Shown here one piece after another: positions 51,592 through 63,595 of a stretch of DNA of 64,000 bases. Position numbers and translations under genes: made by a program. Source of the stretch: Gorsachius magnificus. Taxonomy: Eukaryota; Chordata; Aves; Pelecaniformes; Ardeidae. The notes under the pieces are model-generated. The model saw nothing but the letters and a program-made list of their open reading frames with translations, was not told the origin of the DNA and did no database searches. The stretch spans positions 68,420,612 to 68,484,611 of the forward strand of contig CM067084.1 in the NCBI GenBank assembly GCA_034008185.1, written 5' to 3'. Within the stretch, counting starts at the first letter, position 1; each line of letters opens with the position of its first letter.

Positions 51592-51660
51592 TATAAATAA
51601 AACCCTGTCTCCACAGCGACAGGCAGTTCAGTGCTCAGCTTTCAACACTTTAAAAGGTAA
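51592..51660 (+). promoter_or_regulatory. Possible TATA promoter and short first exon
   Basis: TATAAATA at 51592-51599 is followed 57 bases later by AAAAG/GTAATT (donor GT at 51657), with no CpG between them. A transcript starting near 51620 would have a first exon of about 35 bases. This layout suits genes with a non-coding first exon, but no second exon was found and such motif pairs arise by chance. Confidence 0.2.
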
Positions 51661-51726
51661 TTACTGTCTTTTTTCTTTATATTTTTCTATTCTTGGTTTA
51701 TAACAGCAGTAATAACCTCCTGAGTT

Positions 51727-51827
51727 GGGCATTTCCTGGCAATTAATGACTGACAGTGTTAAGAACACTTGGCTTTACCTCAAGCCCTCAAATCCTCCAG
51801 CCGGTCATTAACTGCCAGGAAATGCCC
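51727..51827. ncRNA. Long hairpin, possible small-RNA precursor or foldback element
   Basis: The arm at 51727-51752 (GGGCATTTCCTGGCA then TTAATGACTG) pairs with 51802-51827 (CGGTCATTAA then CTGCCAGGAAATGCCC). It gives a 26-position stem with 24 Watson-Crick pairs, one G-T wobble and one A-C mismatch. The 49-base loop contains a secondary stem (AGTGTT/AACACT at 51755-51769). Total length is 101 bases. I do not recognise either arm as a known microRNA. A near-perfect stem with a larger loop could also be a small foldback transposon. Homeodomain-type TTAATGA and TAATTAG motifs lie in and just beyond it. Confidence 0.35.
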
Positions 51828-54099
51828 TTCCCCATAGTCATTATTGCTTAATTATGTAAACCTGGATTAGAAATTTAATTAGATGACTTTAACATTCTCT
51901 GATTCTCTCCCCCATTCTTGCCTGTTGTCCCAGGCGTCAGTATTTGCCACAGCTGTTAGCTGGCATGGCTGATGTTTGCTCCACAATAGTGCCAGCACAG
52001 CAAATGTTACACCAAGTTTCTGTGAAACAACACTGATTCCCTTTTTAGGCCCTGGTTGACAGAATTTATCTGCATACCTACTTGTAAAAAATATATTAGA
52101 TTTGGTTGAAAGGAACCTTCAAGTCCTACCTGGCAGTGCTTCTGGGTGGTGACCGAGAAGAGTTCCCATAGGGAACTGGATGACTCTCCAGTCTGATGAA
52201 TGAAAGAAAGCTTGCAACAGAGGGGTCTGAATCTCTGCCTTAGCTTCCAGATGCCAACTGTACCTGCTTCAAGCAAGAGCATTCCAGGTATCATTACATT
52301 TTGTCCCATTTTTCTTAAAATCCCAAGGGGATAACTGCTGTAGGCAAATGCTTAAAAACAGGATTAGAGGCTCTGGCCCATTTCTAACAAGACAATGCTT
52401 GAAGCTGCTTTCACAGATTTGTGTACTTTATCTGGATATGGGGCCAAGGTTTATCTAAATTATAGCTAATGCAGTATCCAAAGAAGGGTGACAGATAAAT
52501 CTGTTTCTTCATATTCAACATGCCATTTTGTTTATTGATTGTTCTTAAAGAAGATCTCCTGCATAGCACAGTTACTGTGGTACCGAGCCCATCACGCTGC
52601 AGTCAAGCAAGTTGGCTTCCAGGAAGGCATTACTTCCACAGCCTCTGTGCCACTGACCCATGTGGATACTTGCAGCACATTATCGTCACCATCATCAATC
52701 ATCATCAGTACATTAATAAAATCACCTGTCTATACCTTCTGATTTTTAGTCCCAGATGCTTTATTTGGTGACTAAACAAAAATAGCATCTAATGTGTACC
52801 ATTCTCTTATATTTGAATAAACTAGTAGCTAACACCTAAAATTCATACTTGTGATTCTGGAAGATCTCCTCCTAAATTGTTAGTTTGTTTCTGACTTCTG
52901 TGCAGGCTGTATGGCACCATTTAATGACTTAGTGTCTCCGACACTCCATACAACTATAACTACTCACATACTTCATAAAGTACGTCAGTGTTAATTGTTT
53001 TAATGTACAAAGGGCATATAATTTGGATCAAAGGGCACTTTCTATGAAGTCTTATGCATTGTAGTGCTGGTACAAAATATTACTTCTTGACATATAGGTC
53101 ATGTTCTAATAAACAAAGAAGCAGCAATAATGTGGACATGAAAAGTAATTATTGTATTACTGAATCATCTCTTTAATTTGAAGTCCTTTTAAAAAAAGCA
53201 CACTATGCCCGACTGCAGCCTCCATCAATCCCCAATAAAAACAAAAGCACAAGTGTCTTTTGGAAGGTCTTTAGTTTTAAGCATTCCATTCATTTCTACT
53301 GTGTATTTTAAAACAAACAGAACCAAAATTCCCATGCAAATGAAAAACTCCTAAAAACAATGGAAAACAATAATAATTTTTAAGAGCCTTTCCTCTTTTT
53401 TAAGAGTTTACAATTTTATAGAAAAATCCATTGAAATCCATATCCATTAGAAAGGTGAACTATGGATGGTAGAGCCAAAGTATTTATATATGACTTTAAT
53501 TGAGCTATTAAACTATAATATTTCTTTTCTGTAACATATTATACTAACTGAGGTATGTACATTTGTATCATGTAACTTTTTTGGTGGTAATTAACCAACC
53601 AACTAAAGCTGAGGCTGGCCTTTTGGGCAGGTGGAGGAGGCTTTCCCCCCAAGAGAAGAGGTAGGCAAGGTAACTGATATCCACCTGCCTTTTAAAGGCA
53701 CACTAAAAGTGAAAAGGGCATCATAGGTGGAGTTCCAGTCTGTCACTCACATGCTAGTGGGAAAAACGGGACAGGTACAGGAGCTGAATACTCGCTGTCT
53801 GTGGTGGTCTTGTTCGTCTTTCTCTTCTCTGCACTCCTGCGTTTCTCTGTACCTGCTCTGCAGAGCTGTAGGCTGTGCTCCAGAGCAGCCCCGTTCATTG
53901 CCGTAGCACCGCAGGTGCACAAAGGCAGGGGCTCCCAACCCAGCTACTTCTGGAAAAGTAAAAGAGAAGATAAAAGTGGCTTGAAGGCAGCTTTCAAGGG
54001 ATTCACCTATGATCAAGGTGAATTGGTTCAATCTATGTTATCAAGTTACAATACATTATAGAATTAATGAAGCATTCCTTCCTTTCCTAAGGTAGGGTG
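51828..54099. other. Non-coding sequence
   Basis: From 51828 to 51900 the sequence is rich in TAAT cores (TTATTGCTTAATTATG, TTTAATTAGATG), suggesting a regulatory element around the hairpin. A 10-bp inverted repeat, GGCAGGTGGA (53626-53635) and TCCACCTGCC (53680-53689), contains E-box CAGGTG motifs. No gene was recognised. Confidence 0.4.
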
Positions 54100-54225
54100 A
54101 ACCAGAAGATGGAGCCAAAATCTGGAATGTGATAGACCCTTGTTCACATCTTGGCCCTGCTATTGACCCGAGGTTTCAGCTTTGTGCCTCAGTTTCCCAA
54201 ATACACACTTGCTTCCTGTGCGACA
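54100..54225 (+). repeat. MIR core-SINE fragment
   Basis: GTTCACATCTTGGCCCTGCT and TTTGTGCCTCAGTTTCCC fall in the order of the MIR consensus. About 20 bases are missing between them, where the GTGTGACCTTGGGCAAG segment would be. The head upstream is not clear. Confidence 0.65.
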
Positions 54226-56149
54226 GTGATGTTGATATATACTGACAAAAAGCATGAAATAAACGTTGCTGTTTATTATAGTGAACCTTCAAGGGAGTCA
54301 GTCCAATCTTTAACGCACTACGGGCAGAAATACAAGTTTAAAAAAGCCAGCTGTTAACTTCATTGCAACAGTATATATTTTGCTAAAGCATCAACATGAA
54401 AGTGTGAAGTAACATTTCCTCATATTTTCTTCCTATATACTTTATCTTAGTTATTAAAGAAAACATAAAACTTTGTACGTTCCATAGTGTATTTTGTGAA
54501 GGCTGAGTGGCTAAAAGTATTCAGTAAACAGAAAGAAACTTCACAGTCATTGCCGAGGTATTGGAGTAGACAGACAAATTCAATTGCTAATGAGGTTGCT
54601 AGTCTAACTTGCCACTTTGGAATCTAGAGTGAATAGTAAAGATTAGGAAAAAAAGAAAAAGCTCTGAAAAGTATTACAGGAAATGAAGATTTCTTGATGA
54701 ATAACATTTACCGGAAAATGTAAGAAATATTTAGAAACAGTTTTGTTTTCTATGGTGAAAGACTGCGTCTCCTCCTGTTCTCCCAGGACAGGTTTTAAGC
54801 TTGATGAGAGCAAAGAGCTGTTGATTTAGCAAGGATTACAAGCCTGATCCTCACATTATACAACAGAATTTATCCATGTCAGGAATCACTTCAGACTCTC
54901 TCCTTTTGCGAGACTCAGCGTTGAATCAACAGGCTATTAACTGCTGCAATTTATATAATCTTCTACCGCCCTTACCTTGCAAAAAAATGCATTCAGCTAA
55001 GGCTGTTTAAGCATTTCTCTGCACAGAGAAGTATTGTCAGCCTAACTAATATTGCTTTAGCTGAGTTGATATCGCTCCAATTAAGCGCATTCTTGCTGTT
55101 GTGTCAATGTCCACACAGCATTATGCTATAATCTCTTCGTTGCAGACAAGGTGTCTGAGCCGTGCTGACATTGCCGGGGGTTCATTGGGCTGTGGACAGT
55201 TTTTATGATATACTGTGGGATACCTCTTGGCATCTGAAGGAGCAGTGGTTGCAGTGGCCACTTTCTAATCTACACTCATTTGGGATGTTACTCCCTTCCC
55301 AAATTTTTCTTCGCTTGCATGGTTGAAACACAGAAGAACGCAATACTTGTCCTTTATCTGACAGGAAAACAAGCTGCTTCATGCGAGGGCTGCAGTGTTC
55401 ATGGATAGCCTCATTTCTCAACCAGTCTTTAGATTCTGGCAGTTTTGGGGAGAAGATTTACGGCTGGGTAAAATGAAGCAATCTGTGATGTGAGACCGTC
55501 TTTATGTTGTAATCTAGCTGAAAAATCACGGAGGATAAGTTCTCCTGGACAAAGCCCCCCGTAGACTCTAAGGGGTAGTGCTGTCACATTTTAAATTTTT
55601 GCACCGCCTTCGTTTCTTGGATGCCTGGTGTCCTCCGCTGACAGGCCGCGATGCAGCCACAGTGCTCGTGCAGAAGCTGCAAGGCCAGGTTTCACGGCTA
55701 GAGTACATGTTCCCCCTGTGTGGAGCTAACCAGGGAGCAGCGAGGGACCTGGGACAGCTTCTTTGGTGTTATTGATCAATTGCTGCCTTATATACTGCAG
55801 GGAAAAAAGGGGGAAATATTTTATGGGGTCTTAATTTTTTTTTTTAATGGAGTAATGCTTTAAGAAAAAAAATAATTTCCTTTTATTTTTACTAGGTAAG
55901 AGTAGAAAGATTTCTGCAGAGTTTTCAGTGTTTTTCATCACAGTTTCATGGAAATGTTATTAGGTTTGTAGTTTTAGGGGGGTTTTGAAAACAATTCTAA
56001 TTCTTCAAAACCAAGTAACAGGGTCATGGACTTTACAGTTTAAGCATCACCTCAAACTGTCATGAAAGATTCGGGAATAATATTGACGTCCATGTCTCTG
56101 AAATAAAAGAGAGCTGCCTATTTGCTGCCCTTCCTTTCAGCACAAAGGG
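54226..56149. other. Non-coding sequence
   Basis: No supported gene. At 55000-55150 the sequence mixes CTAACTAATATTGC, GATATCGCTCCAATTAAGCG and CATTATGC without repeats, which suits a regulatory element. A T10 run lies near 55837. Open frames of 65-72 codons carry no domain. Confidence 0.4.
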
Positions 56150-56159
56150 AGTTTTCTGC

Positions 56160-56290
56160 AAGACGTGAGTCACGCAGGGGATGCACAGTACATTGCACGG
56201 GGCCCGGCGTCGGAGCCAAACCCAGTGCGAAGAAGCGGCGCGTGAGCGGGGCTGTACGTCCTGAGTGGCGGGTGGCGAGGATGGGAGTGA
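56160..56290. promoter_or_regulatory. CpG cluster with an AP-1 motif
   Basis: About 14 CpGs occur in roughly 125 bases, including CCCGGCGTCGG and AAGCGGCGCGTGAGCGG, against near absence in the surroundings. TGAGTCA, an AP-1 site, lies at 56166-56172. The cluster could be a small CpG island or a promoter or enhancer. No exon was recognised. Confidence 0.35.
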
Positions 56291-58858
56291 TGTGGTGAAT
56301 GGCAGAGGAGCGGGAAGGAGCCAGCTGATTAAACTGATAGGAGCCAAAGAGCGCGGTGGAGCCTTTGATGGGTGTCAGAGGTCATCTCCATACAGCTCCC
56401 CCAGCCCCCAGGACACACCACCCCGCTGACCTACTCGCCAGATCAGACAAGAGCGTTGAGACTTCGTCAGCAAACAACAACCCAACAGATTTAGATAACG
56501 GGTAGACCACTAAGCAAATGCTGTAAAAAGGAACGAAATAGAAGCGGCTTGGCCAGAAGGAAAAAACTGGGGGAGAGAATGAAAGAAATTAGTCAGAAAA
56601 CGTCTGCTGCTGTGTCTAAACACCAGTACCAGGACGCAGGAGAAACATGGGGTGCACATCATGGGCGTAAAGGTACCAAAACTCCTGTAAACTGGTGAAG
56701 TCTGTATTCATGCTAACTCTTTAGCTGCTAAAGAATTTATGGAATTTTAGGTATTTCTTTAGCTGTCTGGGGGGCTTCAGTATTTACATACCATTTCAAA
56801 ATGAATGAGGTATCAACCTAAAAATATAGTCAGCTGCACTGTAGGCATCCTTCCACCCTTTTATCCTTATTTTGTACGGCTGGTTTGCTCTGCATTTCGC
56901 AGCATGGTGCAGAAGAGACAAAATCTACCTCCAAGCAGATGTTATGCAGAGATATTAGCTTAGGTTGCTAAAGCAGCATAGCTGTATTCATATAGCACTG
57001 CGCCAAGCTACCAAGCTCCATCTGCCACAATGGTTAGTTATTCTGAACCCAAAATAAGACTGATGTGGCTACACTGGGGTTTGGTATGACGCTTACACAG
57101 AGCATAGACACTCCTTGAGAATTCAGCACCTTGGAGTCTGCACCTCCCCATGTGTTTGTGCAACAGTCAACAAAAGGTTCGCCTGTTTGGGCTGGTTCTG
57201 ATATAACCACAATAATAAATGTATCTGCTCTCAAAAACTTGCTATAGTTAAAAAGTGACAGAAAGCAATGACAACATCTTATTTGTGTTTTAGGAGCCAT
57301 CTGACGTGTTTTACTGAGGTGTACTGTGTATAAATAAGTGTCAAGGGCTATGCGAGACATCCTAGGATACTTAAGACATTCACACGGGGCTGGCAGGTAC
57401 GACACGGGACCTGTGTGAGACCCACGTCCTTCTGGAAGGGTGACTGAAGGCCAGAAAAGATGCCCTGTGTCATTTCAGGTGACATTAGGAGCCTGTTTTG
57501 GGTAACCTAATTGCTGGGGCAGGAAGATCATGTGTCTTCTCCTCAGGACCGTATTGCCAGCAGAACTGAGAGGGGAAGATCCACTCAGGTGGCATGAGCT
57601 ACCTCCCTCTCCCCTGTGAGCTGACATACTGCAAACCAGATGTGAGCTGGAAGCCATTTAGACAGGTTTGGATCTTGCTGAAAGGTAATGTAATGCTGAG
57701 GAGCAGGACTTATTTGCTTGAGCAGAGTACTGAGCTAACACATCTAAATGGCTTCCAGAGTACAGCTGCTGGCTCTCTGGCAAGCCTAGCTGGCAATTGC
57801 TTGCACATGGCAACGTGGTCGGACGCTGAGAGGAAACGATCAGTCCAGGCTCTGTCCCACCTTGTGCGTTGCCATGAGAATCGTCCACCAGCTTCACGTG
57901 GCAGATTGCAATCGTGAGCGAGCCAGGAGGAACGGGGCTTGCAAAAACTCAGCTGGGATTCGGAAGGGTCAGTAGCAACAAAGTGGAAATTCTTATGTAT
58001 AGACTGAGAAACAGGTACGTGGAAAGCAAATGAATGGGATCCTTTTTACATTTGCTCTTCATAGTATCAGACACTGTGTAAGAGGGAAGTTTGAAAAGTG
58101 CTATGAGTGAAATTAAATTATACTGATGAGATACAGAAGTTACCCTGCACAGTCCTTCCATTTACCATCACAGATAAAGTAATTCCTCAGAAGCTTATGT
58201 GGTGTGTAGTTAAACAAATTCCCTTTGAGACATGATTGACTATTTTTAAGCTGAACACTCACAGTAACAATTACCTGTGTTCTCAATGTCCATGAGCCTC
58301 AATAAACAGCCCATGGATTTATGTCTTAGTGAGAACCAACCTATTAGTTTCAGCCATAAATCTCATGTGCCTTGTGTGCAAAGTGAATTTTAATAAAAAT
58401 CATATAAGGAGCCAGACTCACTAGGCAGGGTTTCACATGGCTGCCAACATTTGAAAACAATTAATAGAGACCTTTTGGGGGAGGGTAAGTAGAACCATGT
58501 CTTTAGCTCCTGTTGAAATACAGTGGACTCAGTGAACTTGCCTGAAGGACAGAATAAAGGGGAGGGGTTTTTCTATTAAAAAAATTAAAAAAGAGATTGA
58601 GCTCATCACTTCTAAATAAGGGCAGAAGGAATGGAAAGGGTCGTTCCTCTGAGTTTGCAATCTCATCCTCTCCAACACCCTGCTGCCAAGGAAATGGCAA
58701 TAAGTATCTTAAAATTAAGCAGAAAAATAAAATAAATACACATCTGCGCTCCCTGGTCTGAAAATAGATTCTGGCCCCTAATGAACAGCGGTAGCATATG
58801 CGTTCAGTTTCAAACCCCTCACCTTTGGTGCTCCTTGTGCACTCCCTCTCTACAGAAC
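56291..58858. other. Non-coding sequence
   Basis: Apart from the hairpin at 57647-57758, nothing beyond short open frames was recognised. A minus-strand frame of 123 codons at 57.0-57.4 kb and one of 132 codons at 58.5-58.9 kb have no domain, and the latter overlaps the possible LTR below. Confidence 0.4.
57647..57758. ncRNA. Long hairpin with a perfect 16-bp stem
   Basis: CTGGAAGCCATTTAGA (57647-57662) and TCTAAATGGCTTCCAG (57743-57758) are exactly complementary and separated by 80 bases. A few more pairs may extend inward (GTTTG against CTAAC). It could be a small-RNA precursor, a foldback element remnant or a local inverted duplication. No known microRNA was recognised. Confidence 0.3.
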
Positions 58859-58859
58859 G

Positions 58860-59170
58860 TGTTGTGTCGAACGGAGTCCATGAGACAGAGGCAGGAGTCA
58901 CCGCTCATTTTTATTCTGCTGGCTGCATTAGTTTTATAAGCAAATAGTTCAGGCATAGGAAAATAAATAGGAAGAGTTCAAAGAGAAAAGGTTAGGTCCC
59001 AAGTTTCAGATGCTTTGTACTGTCTCCACGGTGCTGGGGGCGGAAAGGTTGCTCCAAAGGGGAGGCCAGGGATTTCTGTAACGTGCAAGGAGCCTCCCAG
59101 GGTCTTGGTGTTGTGTCTGCCCAGTCCATACAGGACTAGTTCAGCTGGTGTAAATTAACCCAGCTCACAG
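58860..59170 (-). mobile_element. Possible LTR remnant, minus orientation
   Basis: On the minus strand TTATAAAAC (58931-58939) is followed by AATAAA (58910-58915), a G/C-mixed stretch and an ACAACA end at 58860. This is the usual order of TATA box, polyadenylation signal and LTR 3' end. The outer boundary was not found, no flanking duplication could be matched, and no primer binding site follows. A gene promoter or chance arrangement is possible. Confidence 0.25.
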
Positions 59171-59196
59171 CTATAATATACTGCTATAATATACTG
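59171..59196. repeat. Tandem duplication of CTATAATATACTG
   Basis: Two exact adjacent copies of a 13-mer. A local replication slip is the simplest reading. Confidence 0.85.
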
Positions 59197-61774
59197 AGGA
59201 ATGGGTGTCTTATCACCAGGCTGGTAAAAGACCTTGGGATTGAAAGGTACTGTTTATACCAAGTTTAACCAAATGCAGCTGAGGGCAGGTCCACTTCATG
59301 TCTAATACCAATAAATAAGTAGGCTTGGTCCAGGTAGGGAACTCCGGCAGTGATAAGGGGATAGCTGCACTCTACCTGACTGCTTTTAAGAAACACATGA
59401 CATATGTTTTGAGTTACGGAACGGCATGTACCCGTACGCATGTATCTGTGCTGCTACTCACATACATTTAAATCTAGGTTGGGGATGGTTGTAATAAAAT
59501 TAATATTGTAATGGCAGATGGAGTCAATCTCTTCCCTTTGGAAGTTCTTGATGGAAGAAAGTGATTGGCACTGGTTTTATGGCCAATTTTCTTAAGCAGT
59601 CGAGGTGTGGATCCCATTACCCGCTGCCGTGTATCTATACGTATTACACTGAAAAGGCTGAAGCTTGAGCAAATGATGTGGGAGTAAAAAGCTTGAATCT
59701 AAACAGACTGAATTTGAGCCAGCTACACAATGTCCATTCACAAAGAGCTAAGTCTGGCCAGCACATCACTGTGGCTGCAGGTGTTGGTCCATCAAAACGT
59801 GCCTTGGGCTTAGACAGTCCCACTCAGAATGTAGCAAGAAGGGTCAAGCTGTTTTCCTCCACAGCAAACTCTTCCGTGACACTTCCCTATCCTTTCAGGA
59901 GTGTGATAGGGTATTTGGTTGACTTTGGTATTTTCAAACAGTTGCAATGAAGATGCCTTCACATCTTAAAGCCCTTTGAGGATTAATTTGACATACACAG
60001 AAAACCTGTGTGGTGAGGAAGTACTAAATACTAGCTTCTGCCTGCAGATATGGGTACACCAAGCTGATTTTAGTTACTGCCAGCCTGGTAAATGTAATTA
60101 AGCTCAAACTGGGCTGCAGTTCTGTGTATTGGTGGGCATAAGAAGACAGTGGGAGCAGAATGGTCAAAAGCACTGAGAAAGCTTGAGGAACAGAGCTGAG
60201 AATTGAATCCCATTTGTGCCCCAGTCCAGGGTCTGCTTAGTATTGTAACTTACACTTTAAGACTATTAAAAGCTCAGTTAAAAAAACAGGAGGTGTCTTT
60301 CCATCTACTGCTGTGGTCTTTTGGACTTGGGAGTCTTTTGCTATCTTGCAGCAAATGCTCAGGTATGAGCTGCAGTTTCAACCTTCCTTTTCTTGCCTCT
60401 GGAGATCCTAGGGCGACTGCTCAAATTACTCGAGAGGGTTGTGATAGTGTATTGTTTTCTTGGACTTAACTTTGTGTAATTACACACAGGTAATCCTGGT
60501 TTATTTCTGTTATCCCTTAATTGAGCTATAAGGTTTTTTTAAGCTTAAAAAATGCCACAGGCTTTTTAAGGGCTCTAAATTAAAATGCAACAAACTGAAA
60601 AAGAACCCTCCCCAGTTAATGCTGTTGACCGATAATGTGCCAAATTTAATTGTAAAAGAAGTGTGGGGGTTTTAATTACAAAATCCCAAAGAGATCCTTC
60701 AAAACAACTATGTGGATTTTATTTTATTTTTTTATTTTTGACTGCCCTGGAGTGCTGTGTCTCTATTTTCTCACTCTCAGCCTGAGGTATGCTTTTACGA
60801 CTAAAGTATCAAACCCCTGCAAACAGGGGTTCATAACAGGAGCCCTGACAGATCTTTAGCTGCATGGGTGGGCGCAACTCTAGCCATTGCATCTTTAAAA
60901 GTCCTGCTCACCCTCTCGCCGCTGTAGCAGCGGCACCTGTTAGCAGGGCTGCTGCGCTCTCACTGTTTCCATTATAAACCTCTCTTTTCATGAGTTCATT
61001 TCTTGGCTAATAAAAGTTTCCTCGCAGCTGAAACTTGGCTGGAAGTGACTTTGCCTGGGAACAATTATTATTAATATTTTTAATATAGATTTCCTTTTAA
61101 AAATCTTTCTGTTATTTTTAAATTGAAAGAGAGAGAGGTTTACAGGGTTCAGATGCCTGCTCCATGCATACATGACCAGGTCTGGTGGCCCTATTTACAG
61201 TCAGATGCCAGCTAGAAATTAGGGGATCTGATTGTCCCAGGGGTGACACGGCACACAAGTAACCGAAGTGCTGTTGGCTGAGGGAAGGGGAGGCGACAAA
61301 CCGCAAACAGCGTGGAAGGTTGGCAGCTCCTCTCTGCTTGGATGACACCGGTTCCTAGCAAGAGTGCAGACCTTAGGCCAGGGTTTTTGGAAATCAGCAG
61401 ACCCAGGAATTTAAGGTTAAGTAAAGAAAGAGCAGACTGGCAGTAGGTTGTCCCTCTCAGAACTGAGCCGTGCACGTGAAGTTGCTGGAAGAGAGTAGCT
61501 TAAAGCAGCCCAAAGAGGGTAACCTTCGCCAGTGGTGCCCGCCAGGTGCACCCCTGCTTTCCCTGGATGGGTAATATCAAGCAGGGCCGAGGACAGAGCG
61601 CGTCCTGCCTTCTTATCACACATTACTCAGGGTTTGCTGATCTGTTTTTCCCCTGCTGTTCCCACGTATCCTTATCAGACGCTGAGTTTCCAGCAGCCCT
61701 CTTCTCCCAGCAGCAGACTGATTTCCTCTCCTCCCCCTGCCGCCCAGCACTGGGTGAAGGCAGCCCCGCTCCAC
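59197..61774. other. Non-coding sequence
   Basis: No supported gene. A short perfect stem-loop, GCCGCTG-TAG-CAGCGGC, lies at 60918-60934 in a CpG-bearing patch. The interval grows more GC-rich toward 61.5 kb. Open frames up to 94 codons carry no domain. Confidence 0.4.
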
Positions 61775-62045
61775 GGCTCCCCAGTTCTCCAGGTCCCTGG
61801 CTTCCCAGTTCCCTGAATTCCCAGCTCTCCGGCTCCCCAGTTCCCCAGCTCCCCAGTTCCCCGGTTCCCTGGTTCCCCAGTTCCCTGGTTCCCCAGTTCC
61901 CTGGCTCTCCAGTTCACTGGCGCTCCAGTTCTCCGGCTTCCTGGCTCCCCAATTCTTGGCTCCCCAGTCCCCAGATCCCCATTTCCCCAGCTCCCTGTCT
62001 CCCCAGTTCCCTGGCTCCCCGGTTCCTTGGCTCCCCAGCTCCCCA
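61775..62045. repeat. C-rich minisatellite, unit about 8/16 bp
   Basis: The plus strand repeats variants of CCCCAGTTCCCTGG(C/T)T for about 270 bases with small insertions and deletions. Because the unit lacks stops, frames stay open on both strands: up to 171 codons (Pro/Ser rich) on plus, up to 215 codons (Gly/Glu rich) on minus. These are by-products of the repeat. At 61835-61862 four runs of four C are each spaced by four bases, so the minus strand meets the G-quadruplex pattern. The array is likely polymorphic in length. Confidence 0.9.
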
Positions 62046-62889
62046 CTGTGGGTGCTGGTGACAAAGCTCCTGCCTCCAGCATTTCTCATACCCTTGTTGA
62101 AGGAAAGTGTGCTCTCTTCCCCTTCCAAAAAGCTGGTCAGGAGGAGGCTTAATTGATAGCGTGTATTTAGAAAAACAGTATCTCCTCCCTCTCTCCCAAA
62201 TAATTCTGAGCGAGAGCATATACACGGTGCTGAAATATTTAGCAATATTGACGAGCTCTTCACTCCAGACAGGAAGCAATATGTAAATTAGAAGATTCCT
62301 ACAAATCCACAAGGGCAGGATCCCCATCAAGGAATTTTGTATAATCATACTTTGCTGAAATTAGAAAATAATCCCAGTTTGAACTGGGGTGTGTGAAGAA
62401 AACCTCTGACATTGCCTTTTCATTATGTACAGGGTTTGGGTAGCAAACATGCCTTGTGAGGATGTGGGTGAATTTCATCCTCTTCGAACACCACCAGCAT
62501 AATCTTTTTTTTTTTTTAAATTAAAAAGAAACCAAGTATCAAATGACGGAAGATCAAAGCCTTGCACTTTTGCAGCAGTGGGTGTACCCATTCTGTATAC
62601 AGTATTTCAGTTTACACCTTTTCTGGTATGTAGCTACCGGGGGTGCCATCGGCTCTGCCCATTCTTCCCGGGCGCGGGCGCATGATCAGAGGCAGCAGCA
62701 GCTCTCACTGGACAGGAGCAGGGGTGGGCATTCGGGTGCTCGGCATGGAGTGCAACACGGCTCACACACATGCTGTACGCCCGCTGTGGCCAGGGCTCCC
62801 CAGCCTGACAGTGGGCATCCTAAATACATGCTGGGAAGCAGCTCTCCGTGCTCAGTTTATACCACATGGAGTACGTGGGGCCAAACCGC

Positions 62890-62940
62890 CGGGGTGAGAG
62901 ATGGGGTACTGATTGTAGATCCCTTCCAGCCCTCATTAAG
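62890..62940 (+). repeat. Possible CR1 3' end trace
   Basis: GGGTACTGATTGTAGATCCC followed by TTCCAGCCC resembles the end of CR1 elements, where a GATC-containing stretch precedes CCCTTCCA(A/G)CCC. The terminal tandem octamers are absent. This is a weak call. Confidence 0.25.
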
Positions 62941-63474
62941 GGTGGGTATTTGAAACGAGGTCTCAGACCCAAAGCACATGTTAGCTTTCCCTGCCCGACT
63001 AGCATTCTCCTACGTGCTGTCTAAGAAGGAGAGGGTGGATAGCTCTCTTACAAGGCAACGAGGATGCTTTTCCAGGAACTAGGATACCCAGTCTCTCCTG
63101 AAATGTCAGGTTAAGTACAATCTCTAACACAGCATAGCATCCCGGGCTGCAGGATCCTGCGCATCTGGGCAAGGAGAGGTCTTAGAACACATAAGAAATC
63201 AAATTCCCCCAGCATCCCCTCACATCCAAACTATGGACCTACAGCACTCCGACTTTACCCTTGGGGTGGTGTGAAACTCACCCATCATCCCTTTGTTTCT
63301 CTTGCTCGCCCCTGGAATGCTGCATGTGGAGTGCAGCCATTTAGCAAAGAAGGAAGCTCAGTTTTCCCATTTTTCATCTTGGCAGGTAAGAAGGTAGGTG
63401 CCACCTGAATTTTTCATCCCATCTTCTTTCCCATCCTCCTTCCCTCTCCCCATTCACTTAACTGAAAAAACCCC

Positions 63475-63595
63475 AAGCAAACCCTGCTCCAGTGGTCTGG
63501 CCCCAGCTCCGATGTGCCCTCGCAGATAAGCTGCTTCTCTGCCTTGGTTTCCCCATTGCTAAAATGAAGATTGTGTGCATCCTAGAAGGAACTGT
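63475..63595 (+). repeat. MIR core-SINE fragment
   Basis: GTCTGGCCCCAGCTCCGATG, then GATAAGCTGCTTCTCTGCCT, then TGGTTTCCCCATTGCTAAAA follow the MIR consensus through its TCAGTTTCCTCATCTGTAAAATGG-like core. The match is good over the last 45 bases. Confidence 0.65.

Noticed and set aside
61546..62263. Long open frames of 171 (plus) and 215 (minus) codons
   Set aside because: They are produced by the stop-free C-rich minisatellite and give repetitive Pro/Ser or Gly/Glu products on both strands.
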